Below are positions 35,780 to 44,016 of a stretch of DNA of 63,404 nucleotides, one piece after another. Both the position numbers and the translations under genes were made by a program. The notes under the pieces are model-generated. The model was not told the origin of the DNA. It saw nothing but the letters and a program-made list of their open reading frames with translations, and ran no database searches. Source of the stretch: Raineyella sp964528755 (lineage in GTDB: Bacteria > Actinomycetota > Actinomycetes > Propionibacteriales > Propionibacteriaceae); the NCBI GenBank assembly GCA_964528755.1, contig CAZGWN010000007.1:1-63404 (forward strand). Reading direction: 5' to 3'. Each line of letters starts with the position of its first letter. Position 1 is the stretch's first letter.

Positions 35780-36444
35780 TGGTGGCCGGGCACGGCGGGC
35801 GGGCGCGGACGGTCCTCGACGGGCGGTGGCCGACCTTCGGCGGCTATGGGCTGGCCGCAGTTGCCATCGGGGCCGTGGGGGGATGGGTGTGGCGGGTCAC
35901 CGGCGAACGTCCGAGCTACCTCGTCGGGACCGACGGGCGGGCCCAGATCACCGAGACCGGGCTCACCCGGATCTTTGCCGCCGACGCCACCTACAGCCTG
36001 ATCGGCATCATCTCGGGGATCCTGCTGGGCATCCTGGCGATCGTGATGCTGCGCCGGGTGCTCCAGCGGCATCACCGGGGGTGGCTGATTGTTCCCTGTG
36101 CACTGGTCGCGGCGGCGATCGCGGCGCTGGTCTGCTGGGGGGTCGGGGTGGTCGGCGGGACTCCCTTGGCGGACCGGATCGCCGCCGCGTCGGCCGGGCA
36201 GTCGGTGCCGATCGACCTGGAGCTGCATGCCCACATGACGTTGGTCGTCTGGCCGTTCGCGGCCCTGGTGCCGCTCCTGATGTGGAGCAGTTTCGCAGCC
36301 GATCCGGACGGACGGGGTGGGGAGTCCGACGCAGCCGGGACGGACGCGCAGGAGAGCGCCGACAGGTCAGTCGGTCCGGATGCGGGCAACGGTGGCACCG
36401 GCGAGGCGGACGAGGTCGGCCGGGGCCATTTCGAGCTTGAGTGA
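35779..36444 (+). CDS. Polytopic membrane protein of unknown function
   Basis: The 221-residue protein has four predicted membrane helices (about 24-40, 75-95, 102-125, 153-170) with an extracytoplasmic loop after the first (about 40-70) and an acidic, Gly-rich tail. It starts in the dnaE stop (TGATG). The pattern resembles DUF2567-like actinobacterial proteins, but this is uncertain. Its last 78 bases overlap the convergent ybaK gene; the overlapped tail is low-complexity and may be dispensable. Confidence 0.65.
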   Translation: MVAGHGGRARTVLDGRWPTFGGYGLAAVAIGAVGGWVWRVTGERPSYLVGTDGRAQITETGLTRIFAADATYSLIGIISGILLGILAIVMLRRVLQRHHRGWLIVPCALVAAAIAALVCWGVGVVGGTPLADRIAAASAGQSVPIDLELHAHMTLVVWPFAALVPLLMWSSFAADPDGRGGESDAAGTDAQESADRSVGPDAGNGGTGEADEVGRGHFELE

Positions 36445-36873
36445 GCGCTTACCCGCCGAGACGTAGATGGTCTCGTGTTCCAGCACCGAGGAGTCGATGA
36501 CCGTGGGCAGGCGGGTGCGCTGGCCCAGCGGTGAGATCCCGCCGACGACGTAGCCCGACGAGCGTTCCGCGACCGCGGGATCGGCCATCTGCGCCTTCTT
36601 CGCCCCGACGGCGCGGGCGAGCGCCTTGAGGTCGAGGTGGCCGCTGACCGGCACCACCCCGACGACGAGCCGCCCGGAGGCGTCGGCGATGAGGGTCTTG
36701 AGCACCCGGTCGGGGGCGACGCCGAGCAGTCTGGCCGCCTCGGCGCCGAGTTCACCGTCGGTGCTCATGTCGACGGCGTGTTCGTGCAGGGTGTGTGGGA
36801 CACCGGCAGCGATCACTGCCCGGAGCGCGGGGGTGCCGGTCGAGTCGTGATGCGCCTTGGAGTGCTTGGCCAT
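36367..36873 (-). CDS. ybaK: YbaK/EbsC-type Cys-tRNA(Pro) deacylase
   Basis: The 168-residue protein belongs to the trans-editing family that removes cysteine from mischarged tRNA(Pro). Visible family features are the conserved lysine in RVLKTLIA, VPVSGHLDLKALARAVG, GYVVGGISPLGQR and DSSVLEHETIYVSAGKRSLKLEM. The length is typical. ATG at 36873 follows AGGAGACATGG. It is 34 bases downstream of the DUF554 gene and probably co-transcribed with it. The 3' end overlaps the convergent membrane-protein gene. Confidence 0.92.
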   Translation of the reverse strand: MAKHSKAHHDSTGTPALRAVIAAGVPHTLHEHAVDMSTDGELGAEAARLLGVAPDRVLKTLIADASGRLVVGVVPVSGHLDLKALARAVGAKKAQMADPAVAERSSGYVVGGISPLGQRTRLPTVIDSSVLEHETIYVSAGKRSLKLEMAPADLVRLAGATVARIRTD

Positions 36874-36907
36874 GTCTCCTTATGCTGCCACGCGGGTCGC
36901 GGGCCCC

Positions 36908-37648
36908 TCACCCCGCCCGGGAGACGACCTCCACCAGAAGCGGCGCCACGATCAACCCGGGCAGCAGATTCACCACCGGCACCGTGCGGACGCCGAGGAT
37001 CCGCAGGGCCAGTCCGACGAGGATGAGTCCGCCGACCGCGGACAGCGCCGCCAGGTGCGGCTCGGGCAGGACGTCTCCGATCACCCAGCCGATCCCGGTC
37101 AACCCGCCCTGAACGATGGCGACGACCAGCGCAGACGCCATCACTCCGGGACCGAGCGTCGCGGCGAAGGCGATCGAGCTGAACCCGTCCAGCACCGACT
37201 TCACCAGCAGTTGGTCGGGCCCGCGCCCCAGACCCTCCATCAGCGACCCGAGGACGGTCAGCGGGCCGACGCAGAACAGCAGGGCCGCGGACACGAACCC
37301 GGTGACGAACCGTCCCTCATCGCCCTCCCCGCGGACGACGACCCGGCGGATCCAGCGGGCCAACCCGTCCAGACGAGCCTCGAGGTCGAGCAGCGACCCG
37401 ATGACGGCCCCGATCAGCAGCCCGCCGAGCACGATGAGCACGGGTGCCGACGAGCCGACGGCCGCGGACAGGTCGGGGGAGAGCACGTCGGCGGCCGACA
37501 GGGCCCCGAGCAGCAGGGTGACCAGGCCCAGCGCGTCGTTGACGGCCCGCTGCGTACGTTCCGGGAATCGGTTGCCCAGCAGCAGGCCGATCGCGGACCC
37601 GGCCAGGACCGTCGCAACGTTGATCAGTGTGCCGAGTCCGATGAACAC
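36908..37648 (-). CDS. DUF554 family membrane protein
   Basis: The 246-residue protein has about seven membrane helices and typical DUF554 (YdfK-like) features: an N-terminal GLGTLINVATVLAGSAIGLLLG, the conserved FCVGPLTVLGSLMEGL and the SVLDGFSSIAFA segment. Function of the family is unknown; transport is suspected. The GTG at 37648 begins the conserved N-terminus and lies seven bases from a TAGTCT box on its own strand, with no ribosome-binding site, so the mRNA is probably leaderless. It is divergent from hisD with 18 bases between the start codons. Confidence 0.88.
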   Translation of the reverse strand: MFIGLGTLINVATVLAGSAIGLLLGNRFPERTQRAVNDALGLVTLLLGALSAADVLSPDLSAAVGSSAPVLIVLGGLLIGAVIGSLLDLEARLDGLARWIRRVVVRGEGDEGRFVTGFVSAALLFCVGPLTVLGSLMEGLGRGPDQLLVKSVLDGFSSIAFAATLGPGVMASALVVAIVQGGLTGIGWVIGDVLPEPHLAALSAVGGLILVGLALRILGVRTVPVVNLLPGLIVAPLLVEVVSRAG

Positions 37649-37654
37649 GCACCG

Positions 37655-37661
37655 TAGACTA
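37655..37661. promoter_or_regulatory. Shared symmetric -10 (TAGACTA) for hisD and the DUF554 gene
   Basis: TAGACT (37655-37660) points to hisD and TAGTCT (37661-37656, minus strand) points to the DUF554 gene. The hisD GTG is six bases and the DUF554 GTG seven bases from its box. Both genes would be leaderless and transcribed from one almost palindromic -10 element. Confidence 0.55.
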
Positions 37662-37666
37662 GCCGG

Positions 37667-38992
37667 GTGCTGAGAGTTGTCGATCTTCGAGACCTGGTGG
37701 ATGCCGAGGTGGACTACTCCACCCTGGTGCCCCGCTCCGCCTTCGACGTCAACGCCGCGATGGCGGTCGTCGAGCCGGTGTGCAGCGACGTCGCCGAGCA
37801 CGGCGAGGAGGCGCTGCGGCGCTACTCGGAGAAGTTCGACCATGTGGTGCCCGAGCGGTTCCGGGTGCCGGCCGAGCAACTGAGCGCCGCCCTGGCGGGC
37901 CTCGACCCGGCGGTCCGGCACGCCTACCAGGTGGCGATCGACCGGCGTCGTGAGGTCGCCGCCGCCGAGCTCGGCGATCAGCAGGTCGACGTCAAGGTCG
38001 CCGACGGCGCCTTCGTCTCCCAGAAGATGATCCCGGTGCACCGCGTCGGCCTGTACGTGCCGGGCGGGCGCGCACCGTTGGCGTCCAGCGTCATCCACAA
38101 CGTCGTGCCGGCCCAGGTGGCCGGCGTCGCGGAGATCGCGGTGGCCTCGCCGCCGCAGGCCGACTTCGGCGGCCGGCCGCACCCGAGCATCCTGGCCGTA
38201 TGCGCGATCCTCGGCATCGACGAGGTGTACGCGGTCGGCGGCGCGCAGGCCATCGCCATGTTCGCGTACGGGGTGCCGGGGCTGTGCCGCCCGGTGGATC
38301 TCATCTGTGGTCCGGGAAACATCTACGTGGCGGCTGCCAAGCGGCACGTCCGCGGCCGGGTCGGCATCGACTCCGAGGCCGGGCCCACCGAGATCGCGGT
38401 CCTCGCCGACGCCACCGCGATTCCCAGCCACGTCGCCGCCGACCTGATCTCCCAGGCCGAGCACGACCCGATGGCCGGCTCTGTGCTGATCACCGACTCC
38501 GAGGAGTTGGCCGGTCGGGTCGACACCCTCGTGGAGGCCCGGGCCCGGGCGGCCCGGCACGCCGACCGGGTCGTGCCGGCCCTGACGGGGCCGCAGTCGG
38601 GCATTGTCTACGTTCGGGACATGGAGCAGGGTCTGGCCGTCGCGGACGCGTACGCCGCCGAGCACCTGGAGATCCAGACGGCGAACGCCGAGGCCCTGGC
38701 GCAGCGGATCACCAACGCGGGGGCCATCTTCATCGGCACCTGGTCGCCGGTGTCGCTGGGGGACTACGTGGCCGGATCGACCCACGTGCTGCCCACCGGC
38801 GGCGGCGCGAAGCACTCCTCGGGGCTGAACGTGAAGTCCTTCCTCAAGGCGGTGCACCTGATCAACTACCGCCAGGACGCCACGGCCGCCGTGGCCGACG
38901 ATGTGATGGTCTTCGCGGAGTCCGAGGACCTCCCGGCCCACGGCGAGGCGCTGCGGGTGCGGGTGGAGGACCCCGACGGGAGCCGGGCATGA
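37667..38992 (+). CDS. hisD: Histidinol dehydrogenase HisD
   Basis: HisD oxidises histidinol to histidine in two NAD-dependent steps. The 441-residue protein has the family signature region IDSEAGPTEIAVLADATA. It also has zinc and catalytic residues in SQAEHDPMAGSVLITD and AAEHLEIQT, and GDYVAGSTHVLPTGGGAKHSSGL near the C-terminus. GTG at 37667 gives the expected N-terminus LRVVDLRDL and follows a -10 box directly. It overlaps hisC as ATGA and heads the hisDCBH unit. Confidence 0.97.
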   Translation: MLRVVDLRDLVDAEVDYSTLVPRSAFDVNAAMAVVEPVCSDVAEHGEEALRRYSEKFDHVVPERFRVPAEQLSAALAGLDPAVRHAYQVAIDRRREVAAAELGDQQVDVKVADGAFVSQKMIPVHRVGLYVPGGRAPLASSVIHNVVPAQVAGVAEIAVASPPQADFGGRPHPSILAVCAILGIDEVYAVGGAQAIAMFAYGVPGLCRPVDLICGPGNIYVAAAKRHVRGRVGIDSEAGPTEIAVLADATAIPSHVAADLISQAEHDPMAGSVLITDSEELAGRVDTLVEARARAARHADRVVPALTGPQSGIVYVRDMEQGLAVADAYAAEHLEIQTANAEALAQRITNAGAIFIGTWSPVSLGDYVAGSTHVLPTGGGAKHSSGLNVKSFLKAVHLINYRQDATAAVADDVMVFAESEDLPAHGEALRVRVEDPDGSRA

Positions 38993-40125
38993 GCCGTCCC
39001 ACCGCCGAGCCGGCACCGGCGGACCTGCCACTGCGACCCGAACTGGTCGGGGAGGAGCCGTACGGGGCCCCGCAGCTCGACGTGCCCGTCCGGCTCAACG
39101 TCAACGAGAACCCGTACCCGCCCTCGGACGCGGTCCGCGCCGACATCGCGACAGCCGCCGCCGAGGCCGCGGCCGGGGTCAACCGCTACCCGGACCGGGA
39201 GGCGACGGCGCTGCGGACCGCGCTCGCCGGCTACCTCAACCGCGGCGGGTACGCGTTCGGCCCCGAACACATCTGGGCCGCGAACGGCTCCAACGAGGTG
39301 ATGATCCACCTGCTGCAGGCCTTCGCCGGGCCGGGCCGGTCGGTGCTGTCGTTCCCGCCGACGTACTCGATGTATCCCGAGTACGCCCGTGACACCCACA
39401 GCCGCTATCTGACCGCGCCACGCCGCGCCGACTTCACCATCGACCTGGACGCCGCCCGGGCGACGATCGCGGCGGAGCGTCCGGACGTGGTCCTGGTCTG
39501 CTCGCCGAACAATCCCACCGGGACGAGCACCGACGCGTCCGTGCTCGCGGCGATCTGCGAGGCGAGCAGCGGAATCGTGGTGGCCGACGAGGCCTACCAG
39601 GAGTTCGCCCGGGACGGTGCCCGGTCGGCGCTGGACCTGCTGCCCGACCACGCCAATCTGGTCGTCAGCCGGACGATGTCCAAGGCGTTCGCCTTCGCCG
39701 GCGGACGGCTGGGCTACTTCGCCGCGGCGCCGGCGATCGTCGACGCGTGCCGGATCGTCCGGCTGCCCTATCATCTGTCCGCGCTGACCCAGGCGGTCGC
39801 CGGGGTCGCGCTGGCCCATGCCGAGGAGATGCTGGCCCGGGTCGACGACCTGCGCACCGAACGTGACCGGCTGGTGACCTGGCTGCGGGAGCAGGGGCTG
39901 GCCGCGGCCGACACGGATGCGAACTTCGTGCTGTTCGGCCGCTTCGCCGACCGGCATGCCCTGTGGCAGGGCCTGCTGGACCGTGGCGTGTTGATCCGCG
40001 AGGTCGGCCCCGAGGGCTGGCTGCGGGTGTCGTCGGGGACGCCCGCGGAAATGGCCGCGTTCCGGCAGGCGCTGGGGGAACTGTTGCCAGGCGCCGTCCG
40101 GCTGACCGAGAAGGAGCCCGCATGA
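38989..40125 (+). CDS. hisC: Histidinol-phosphate aminotransferase HisC
   Basis: HisC transaminates imidazole acetol phosphate. The 378-residue class I/II aminotransferase has LNVNENPYPPS at the N-terminus, ANGSNEVMIHLLQAF, SPNNPTGT, DEAYQEFA and the PLP lysine K232 in SRTMSKAFAFAG. The arginine for substrate carboxylate is in LRVSSGTPAE. It overlaps hisD and hisB by ATGA-type junctions. Confidence 0.97.
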   Translation: MSRPTAEPAPADLPLRPELVGEEPYGAPQLDVPVRLNVNENPYPPSDAVRADIATAAAEAAAGVNRYPDREATALRTALAGYLNRGGYAFGPEHIWAANGSNEVMIHLLQAFAGPGRSVLSFPPTYSMYPEYARDTHSRYLTAPRRADFTIDLDAARATIAAERPDVVLVCSPNNPTGTSTDASVLAAICEASSGIVVADEAYQEFARDGARSALDLLPDHANLVVSRTMSKAFAFAGGRLGYFAAAPAIVDACRIVRLPYHLSALTQAVAGVALAHAEEMLARVDDLRTERDRLVTWLREQGLAAADTDANFVLFGRFADRHALWQGLLDRGVLIREVGPEGWLRVSSGTPAEMAAFRQALGELLPGAVRLTEKEPA

Positions 40126-40736
40126 GCCGCACCGCCGAACTCACCCGCACCACCGCCGAGTCCGACGTCCGGGTCGCCATCGACCTGGACGGGCGCGGCC
40201 ACACCGAGATCAGCACCGGCGTCCCCTTCTACGACCACATGCTCACCGCGCTGGGCAAACACGGCCTGTTCGACCTGAGGGTCGCCACCACGGGCGACGT
40301 GGAGATCGACGGCCACCACAGCGTCGAGGACACCGCGATCGTGCTCGGAGAGGCCTTCCGCCAGGCGCTGGGCGACAAGCACGGCATCAGGCGCTTCGCC
40401 GACGCGTACGTCCCGCTGGACGAGGCGCTCGCGCACGCGGTCGTGGACGTGTCGGGCCGGCCGTACGCGGTGATCTCCGGAGAACCCGAGGCGCAGGCGT
40501 ACGCCCTGATCGGCGGCGGGCGCGGATCGGTGCCCTACGCAGGGTCGATGACCTCGCACGTGATGGAGACCTTCGCCTTCCACGCCCAGATCTGCCTGCA
40601 TCTGCGGCTGGTCACCGGGCGCGATCCGCACCACATCGTCGAGGCACAGTTCAAGGCGGTGGCGCGGGCGCTGCGCGACGCGGTCGCGATCGACCCGCGG
40701 GTCGAGGGCGTGCCGTCGACGAAGGGGGCGCTGTGA
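40122..40736 (+). CDS. hisB: Imidazoleglycerol-phosphate dehydratase HisB
   Basis: HisB is the dehydratase of the sixth histidine step. The 204 residues contain the paired manganese-binding motifs: FYDHMLTALGKHG and DGHHSVEDTAI in the first half, and SHVMETFAFHAQICLH and DPHHIVEAQFKAVARAL in the second. It is the monofunctional type, with no histidinol-phosphatase domain. It overlaps hisC and hisH. Confidence 0.97.
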   Translation: MSRTAELTRTTAESDVRVAIDLDGRGHTEISTGVPFYDHMLTALGKHGLFDLRVATTGDVEIDGHHSVEDTAIVLGEAFRQALGDKHGIRRFADAYVPLDEALAHAVVDVSGRPYAVISGEPEAQAYALIGGGRGSVPYAGSMTSHVMETFAFHAQICLHLRLVTGRDPHHIVEAQFKAVARALRDAVAIDPRVEGVPSTKGAL

Positions 40737-41359
40737 GCCCGTCGGTGGCGCTGCTCGACTACGGGTCGGGGAACCTCCGCTCGGCGTACCGGGCTCTGGA
40801 GGCCAACGGTGCCGACGTGACCTTGACCGCCGACCGGCAGGTGTGTCTGGAGGCCGACGGGTTGGTGGTGCCCGGGGTCGGCGCGTTCGCCGCCTGCATG
40901 GACGGGCTGGTCGGGGTCGGCGGCGATGCGGTGATCCGGGAGCGGGTCGCCGCGGGACGGCCGGTGTTGGGCATCTGCGTGGGACATCAGATCCTCTTCG
41001 ACCGCGGGGTCGAACATGACCACGACGCGGCCGGGGTCGGGGTGCTGCCCGGCGTGGTCGAGCGACTGGACGCGGTGCGGCTGCCGCACATGGGCTGGAA
41101 CACCGTCGAGGGCGTCGATTCCGGAGCTTTCGCGGGGCTGACCGACGGGTGGTTCTACTTCGTCCATTCGTACGGCGTGCACGCCTCGGCGGAGCTGCTC
41201 GCGCTGCCGGGGGTGCGGGTCACCTACGCCACCCACGAGGCCGACCGGTTCGTGGCCGCGGTCGAGTACGGCCCCGTGACCTCCACGCAGTTCCACCCGG
41301 AGAAGTCCGGGAATGCCGGGGCGCGGCTGCTGCGCAACTGGCTGGGGAGCCTGGGGTAG
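40733..41359 (+). CDS. hisH: Imidazole glycerol phosphate synthase glutaminase subunit HisH
   Basis: HisH supplies ammonia from glutamine to HisF. The 208-residue class I glutamine amidotransferase has the oxyanion loop VPGVGAF, the nucleophile C82 in GICVGHQILF, and the His-Glu pair in STQFHPEKS. hisF is not in the window. GTG start overlaps hisB. In many actinomycetes hisA follows directly; here 7.9 kb of other genes intervene and a convergent gene begins five bases later. Confidence 0.96.
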   Translation: MSPSVALLDYGSGNLRSAYRALEANGADVTLTADRQVCLEADGLVVPGVGAFAACMDGLVGVGGDAVIRERVAAGRPVLGICVGHQILFDRGVEHDHDAAGVGVLPGVVERLDAVRLPHMGWNTVEGVDSGAFAGLTDGWFYFVHSYGVHASAELLALPGVRVTYATHEADRFVAAVEYGPVTSTQFHPEKSGNAGARLLRNWLGSLG

Positions 41360-41363
41360 GGGA

Positions 41364-41684
41364 TCAGGCCCCGTCGATGAGGTCGCGCAACGCCGCCACG
41401 TGGCCCCGGTAGGCGCGTCGGCCCTCGGTGGTGAGACGGACCCAGGTGCGGGGGCGCCCGAAGCCCTGGGGCCGCTTCTCGACCCGGACGTATCCGGCGT
41501 CGGCGAGCAGACGCAGCTGCTTGGACAGCAGCGAGGTGGAGATACCCAGGGACTCCTCCAGCGCGCCGAACTCCAACGCGGTCGCGGTGTCGAGAGCGGC
41601 GCAGATCCGCAGTCGGTTGGGGGAGTGGATGAACTCGTCGAACCGGGGTTCGACCGGCTCCCAGGGTGTGTGCGGCTCAGGCAT
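41364..41684 (-). CDS. Winged-helix transcriptional regulator
   Basis: The 106-residue protein is a single winged-helix domain: FDEFIHSPNRLRICAAL, then LEFGALEESLGISTSLLSKQLRLLADAGYV, with a basic wing RPQGFGRPRTWVRLT. It resembles the MarR/ArsR-like family of small regulators that is usually paired with a membrane protein, as here. It has no cysteine pair for metals. It is the second gene of a two-gene unit; the palindrome at 42212-42226 upstream of the unit is a candidate operator. Confidence 0.87.
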   Translation of the reverse strand: MPEPHTPWEPVEPRFDEFIHSPNRLRICAALDTATALEFGALEESLGISTSLLSKQLRLLADAGYVRVEKRPQGFGRPRTWVRLTTEGRRAYRGHVAALRDLIDGA

Positions 41685-41690
41685 GGGGCC

Positions 41691-42194
41691 TCAGACCAGG
41701 TCGTACGGGCCGTAGTCACCCCGGCGCAGCCGACGCAGCTGGTGGAGTTCATCGGCGCGCAACGAGAGGAAGGCGAGGCCCGCGACCACCACGGCGACGC
41801 CACTGCCCCACCAGGGTTGCCAGGATGGGGGCACCGGCATCTGGCCGACCAGAAAGACCACCGCGTACCCGATCAGATACGTCAGGCCGGGGAACACAGC
41901 CGGTCGGAGGTCGAGGATGCGGCCGTGCCGGTGATGGCTGCGCCGATCGGCCACGGCGGTGGCCACGATGGTGATGGCGAAAATCACGGCCGCCACGACC
42001 CAGGTGAGGGCGGTTCGCGCGGTGGCCGTTCCGACGGCCGCTCCCAGGCCGACCACAAAGATGAGGTCGACCCACCACGGGCGTGCGGTCACCCTGATGG
42101 CTGCCGTGCGGGCGGTGTGGGCCTGTTCCAGCGCGCCCTCGGGGGTGAGGCCGGCTCGCTGAGGATCGCCACTGTCGTGCTGAGGCGTGGACAT
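41691..42194 (-). CDS. Small membrane protein paired with the winged-helix regulator
   Basis: The 167-residue protein has four predicted helices (about 42-58, 64-82, 103-120, 127-145) between a hydrophilic N-terminus and a basic, Leu/Arg-rich C-terminus (LHQLRRLRRGDYGPYDLV). No transport or enzyme motif is seen. It ends six bases before the regulator gene, so the two are co-transcribed. The ATG at 42194 follows GGAGGG. The C-terminal tail could interact with the regulator, but nothing in the sequence proves it. Confidence 0.75.
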   Translation of the reverse strand: MSTPQHDSGDPQRAGLTPEGALEQAHTARTAAIRVTARPWWVDLIFVVGLGAAVGTATARTALTWVVAAVIFAITIVATAVADRRSHHRHGRILDLRPAVFPGLTYLIGYAVVFLVGQMPVPPSWQPWWGSGVAVVVAGLAFLSLRADELHQLRRLRRGDYGPYDLV

Positions 42195-42211
42195 GCTGCC
42201 CTCCGAGTTGG

Positions 42212-42226
42212 TTGACGATATGTCAA
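42212..42226 (-). promoter_or_regulatory. Palindromic operator TTGAC-N5-GTCAA upstream of the winged-helix unit
   Basis: TTGACGATATGTCAA has perfect 5-base arms. It lies 17 bases before the ATG at 42194, where a repressor would block initiation. A CATACT box just upstream on the minus strand is a possible -10. The adjacent winged-helix protein is the obvious candidate to bind it. Confidence 0.4.
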
Positions 42227-42340
42227 GTATGGCAGATCCGGAAGTGGCGGGCTCGTCCCTCGGCCGTGGTCACTCCAGGTGCGTGGGTGAAGATCTCCGA
42301 AGACAACGAACATGTCCCGGCTCGGCCGCATCCTCCCGGA

Positions 42341-42369
42341 TTGCCTCCCCGGGTACTCCGCATTACTAT
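42341..42369 (+). promoter_or_regulatory. padR-ABC operon promoter
   Basis: TTGCCT at 42341-42346 and TACTAT at 42364-42369 are spaced by exactly 17 bases, which makes this one of the best sigma-70-type promoters in the window. The segment downstream has a CTACT/AGTAG inverted repeat (about 42370-42395) that could bind PadR. Confidence 0.6.
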
Positions 42370-42414
42370 CTACTGGTACCTAGCAACGATGAGTAGCAAG
42401 ACCGGGGGTGGCGG

Positions 42415-42849
42415 ATGGGCAGACAGATCACCGAGATGCTCAAAGGCGTCCTGGAGGGCATGGTCCTGGCAGTCCTGGCTGCGGAGCCGGCGTACGGGTA
42501 CGAGATCACCGCGCGATTGCGCCGAATGGGTTTCGAGGACATCGCGGAGGGCACCATCTACGCGCTGCTCGTGCGCATCGAACGGAAGGGTCTGGTCGAG
42601 GCCACCCGTCGACCGTCGGAGAAGGGACCGCCCCGCAAGGTCTACGCGCTGAGTGCTCGCGGCCGGCGTGAGCTCGACGAGTTCTGGGGAACCTGGAGCT
42701 TTCTGGCCGGCAGGCTCGAGCAGTTGCGGGCAGGGGGCGTGGACGGTGCCGAGCACGGGGGCGGAGCGTACGGAAGCGAACGGCAGGGCGTCCAGGAGGA
42801 GGGGACACACCATGGGAATCAGGAAATTGATCGCGGCGCTGACCGGTGA
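42415..42849 (+). CDS. PadR-family transcriptional regulator
   Basis: The 144-residue protein has a PadR winged helix: LEGMVLAVLAAEPAYGYEITARLR, EGTIYALLVRIERKGLV and the wing RPSEKGPPRKVYALSARG. PadR proteins usually repress an adjacent drug-export ABC operon and are released by the drug. The C-terminal 35 residues are Gly-rich and overlap the DUF1048 gene by 38 bases. The residues after about 110 look unlike usual PadR helices. Confidence 0.9.
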   Translation: MGRQITEMLKGVLEGMVLAVLAAEPAYGYEITARLRRMGFEDIAEGTIYALLVRIERKGLVEATRRPSEKGPPRKVYALSARGRRELDEFWGTWSFLAGRLEQLRAGGVDGAEHGGGAYGSERQGVQEEGTHHGNQEIDRGADR

Positions 42850-43210
42850 TCTGGAGGACAAGCGGCACTGGCGCGCAAGTGTGAACCGCATCAGGTCACT
42901 GCCCGGCAGCTACCGCACCGCGGCCGAGGCGATGAAGGACTATCTGATGGCCACCGGATTCGGCGGTGCGACCGGGGGGAAGTGGGCGCCCCTGTACGAG
43001 GACCTCGCCGACCTCTTCGAGCAGGCAGCGGCCGCCCGTACGCCGCTGCGCGACATCATCGGGAACGATCCGGTGGACTTCGCCGAAGAGTTCGCGAGCA
43101 ACTACTCCGAGAAGCGCTGGATCGACGTGCAACGCCGGAAGCTCACCGAGGCCGTGGAACGTGCCGAACGCGGGCAGACCGCCGACCATGAAGGGAACAA
43201 CGAACGATGA
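42812..43210 (+). CDS. DUF1048-family protein
   Basis: The 132-residue, all-helical protein matches the DUF1048 family, seen in TLEDKRHWRASVNRIRSLP-like residues near the N-terminus and in LYEDLADLFEQAAA and FAEEFASNYSEKRWIDVQRRKL. These genes commonly lie next to padR and ABC exporters. Function is unknown. ATG at 42812 follows AGGAGGAGGGG inside the padR 3' end, so translation is coupled. The stop overlaps the ATPase gene as ATGA. Confidence 0.85.
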   Translation: MGIRKLIAALTGDLEDKRHWRASVNRIRSLPGSYRTAAEAMKDYLMATGFGGATGGKWAPLYEDLADLFEQAAAARTPLRDIIGNDPVDFAEEFASNYSEKRWIDVQRRKLTEAVERAERGQTADHEGNNER

Positions 43211-44016
43211 ACACGGCGCACGAAGGGAAAACCGTGCCCGATGCGACGACGGCCGCCATCGACGTCCGGGGGCTGCAGAAGGCCTTCGGGGACAACCACG
43301 TCCTGCGGGGTATCGACCTCACGGTGTCCCGCGGCAGTGTCTTCGCCCTGCTCGGCTCCAATGGAGCTGGCAAGACCACCACGATCCGCATCCTCGCCAC
43401 CCTGGAGAAGCCGGACGCCGGCAGCGCCACCGTGAACGGCTTCGACGTGGTCAGCGGGGCCGAGCGTGTCCGCGAGTCCATCAGCCTGACCGGGCAATTC
43501 GCGGCGGTCGACGAGATCCTCACCGGGCGGGAGAACCTCGAGCTCATCGCCCGGCTCCGCCACCTCCCCCATCCGGGACGGGTGGCCGAGGCGATGCTGG
43601 CCCGTTTCGCCCTCACGGAGGCCGGCGGCCGGGCCACGTCCACCTACTCCGGGGGGATGCGACGCCGACTCGACATTGCGATGAGTCTGATCGGTGACCC
43701 GGCGGTGATCTTCCTCGACGAACCGACCACCGGGCTCGATCCCGAGGCCCGCCAGGAGGTATGGCGCACCGTTGAGCAGCTGGCCCGGGGTGGCACCACA
43801 GTACTGCTGACGACGCAGTACCTGGAGGAGGCCGAGCGCCTCGCGGACCGGATCGCCATCCTGCACCGGGGCGCCATCATCGCGAACGGCACGCTGGGCG
43901 AGCTCAAGGCCCTGCTGCCCCCGGCCAAGCCGGTGTACGTCGAGAAGCAGCCCACGCTGGAGGACATCTTCCTCGCCCTCGTCGGCGAGGGGGCAGGAGA
44001 GGGAGACCACCGATGA
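43207..44016 (+). CDS. DrrA-like ABC exporter ATP-binding protein
   Basis: The 269-residue ATPase has Walker A GSNGAGKTT near residue 50, signature YSGGMRRRLDIAMSL, Walker B VIFLDEPTTGLDPEAR and the switch TTQYLEEAERLADRI. A C-terminal DrrA-type tail (VEKQPTLEDIFLAL) is typical of daunorubicin-resistance-like exporters. It is probably a multidrug or peptide exporter with the next gene. The cargo is unknown. Confidence 0.92.
   Translation: MNTAHEGKTVPDATTAAIDVRGLQKAFGDNHVLRGIDLTVSRGSVFALLGSNGAGKTTTIRILATLEKPDAGSATVNGFDVVSGAERVRESISLTGQFAAVDEILTGRENLELIARLRHLPHPGRVAEAMLARFALTEAGGRATSTYSGGMRRRLDIAMSLIGDPAVIFLDEPTTGLDPEARQEVWRTVEQLARGGTTVLLTTQYLEEAERLADRIAILHRGAIIANGTLGELKALLPPAKPVYVEKQPTLEDIFLALVGEGAGEGDHR

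Noticed and set aside
40535..41803. 422-residue minus-strand frame across hisB, hisH and the winged-helix gene
   Set aside because: It lies opposite or out of frame with three recognisable genes and has no motif.
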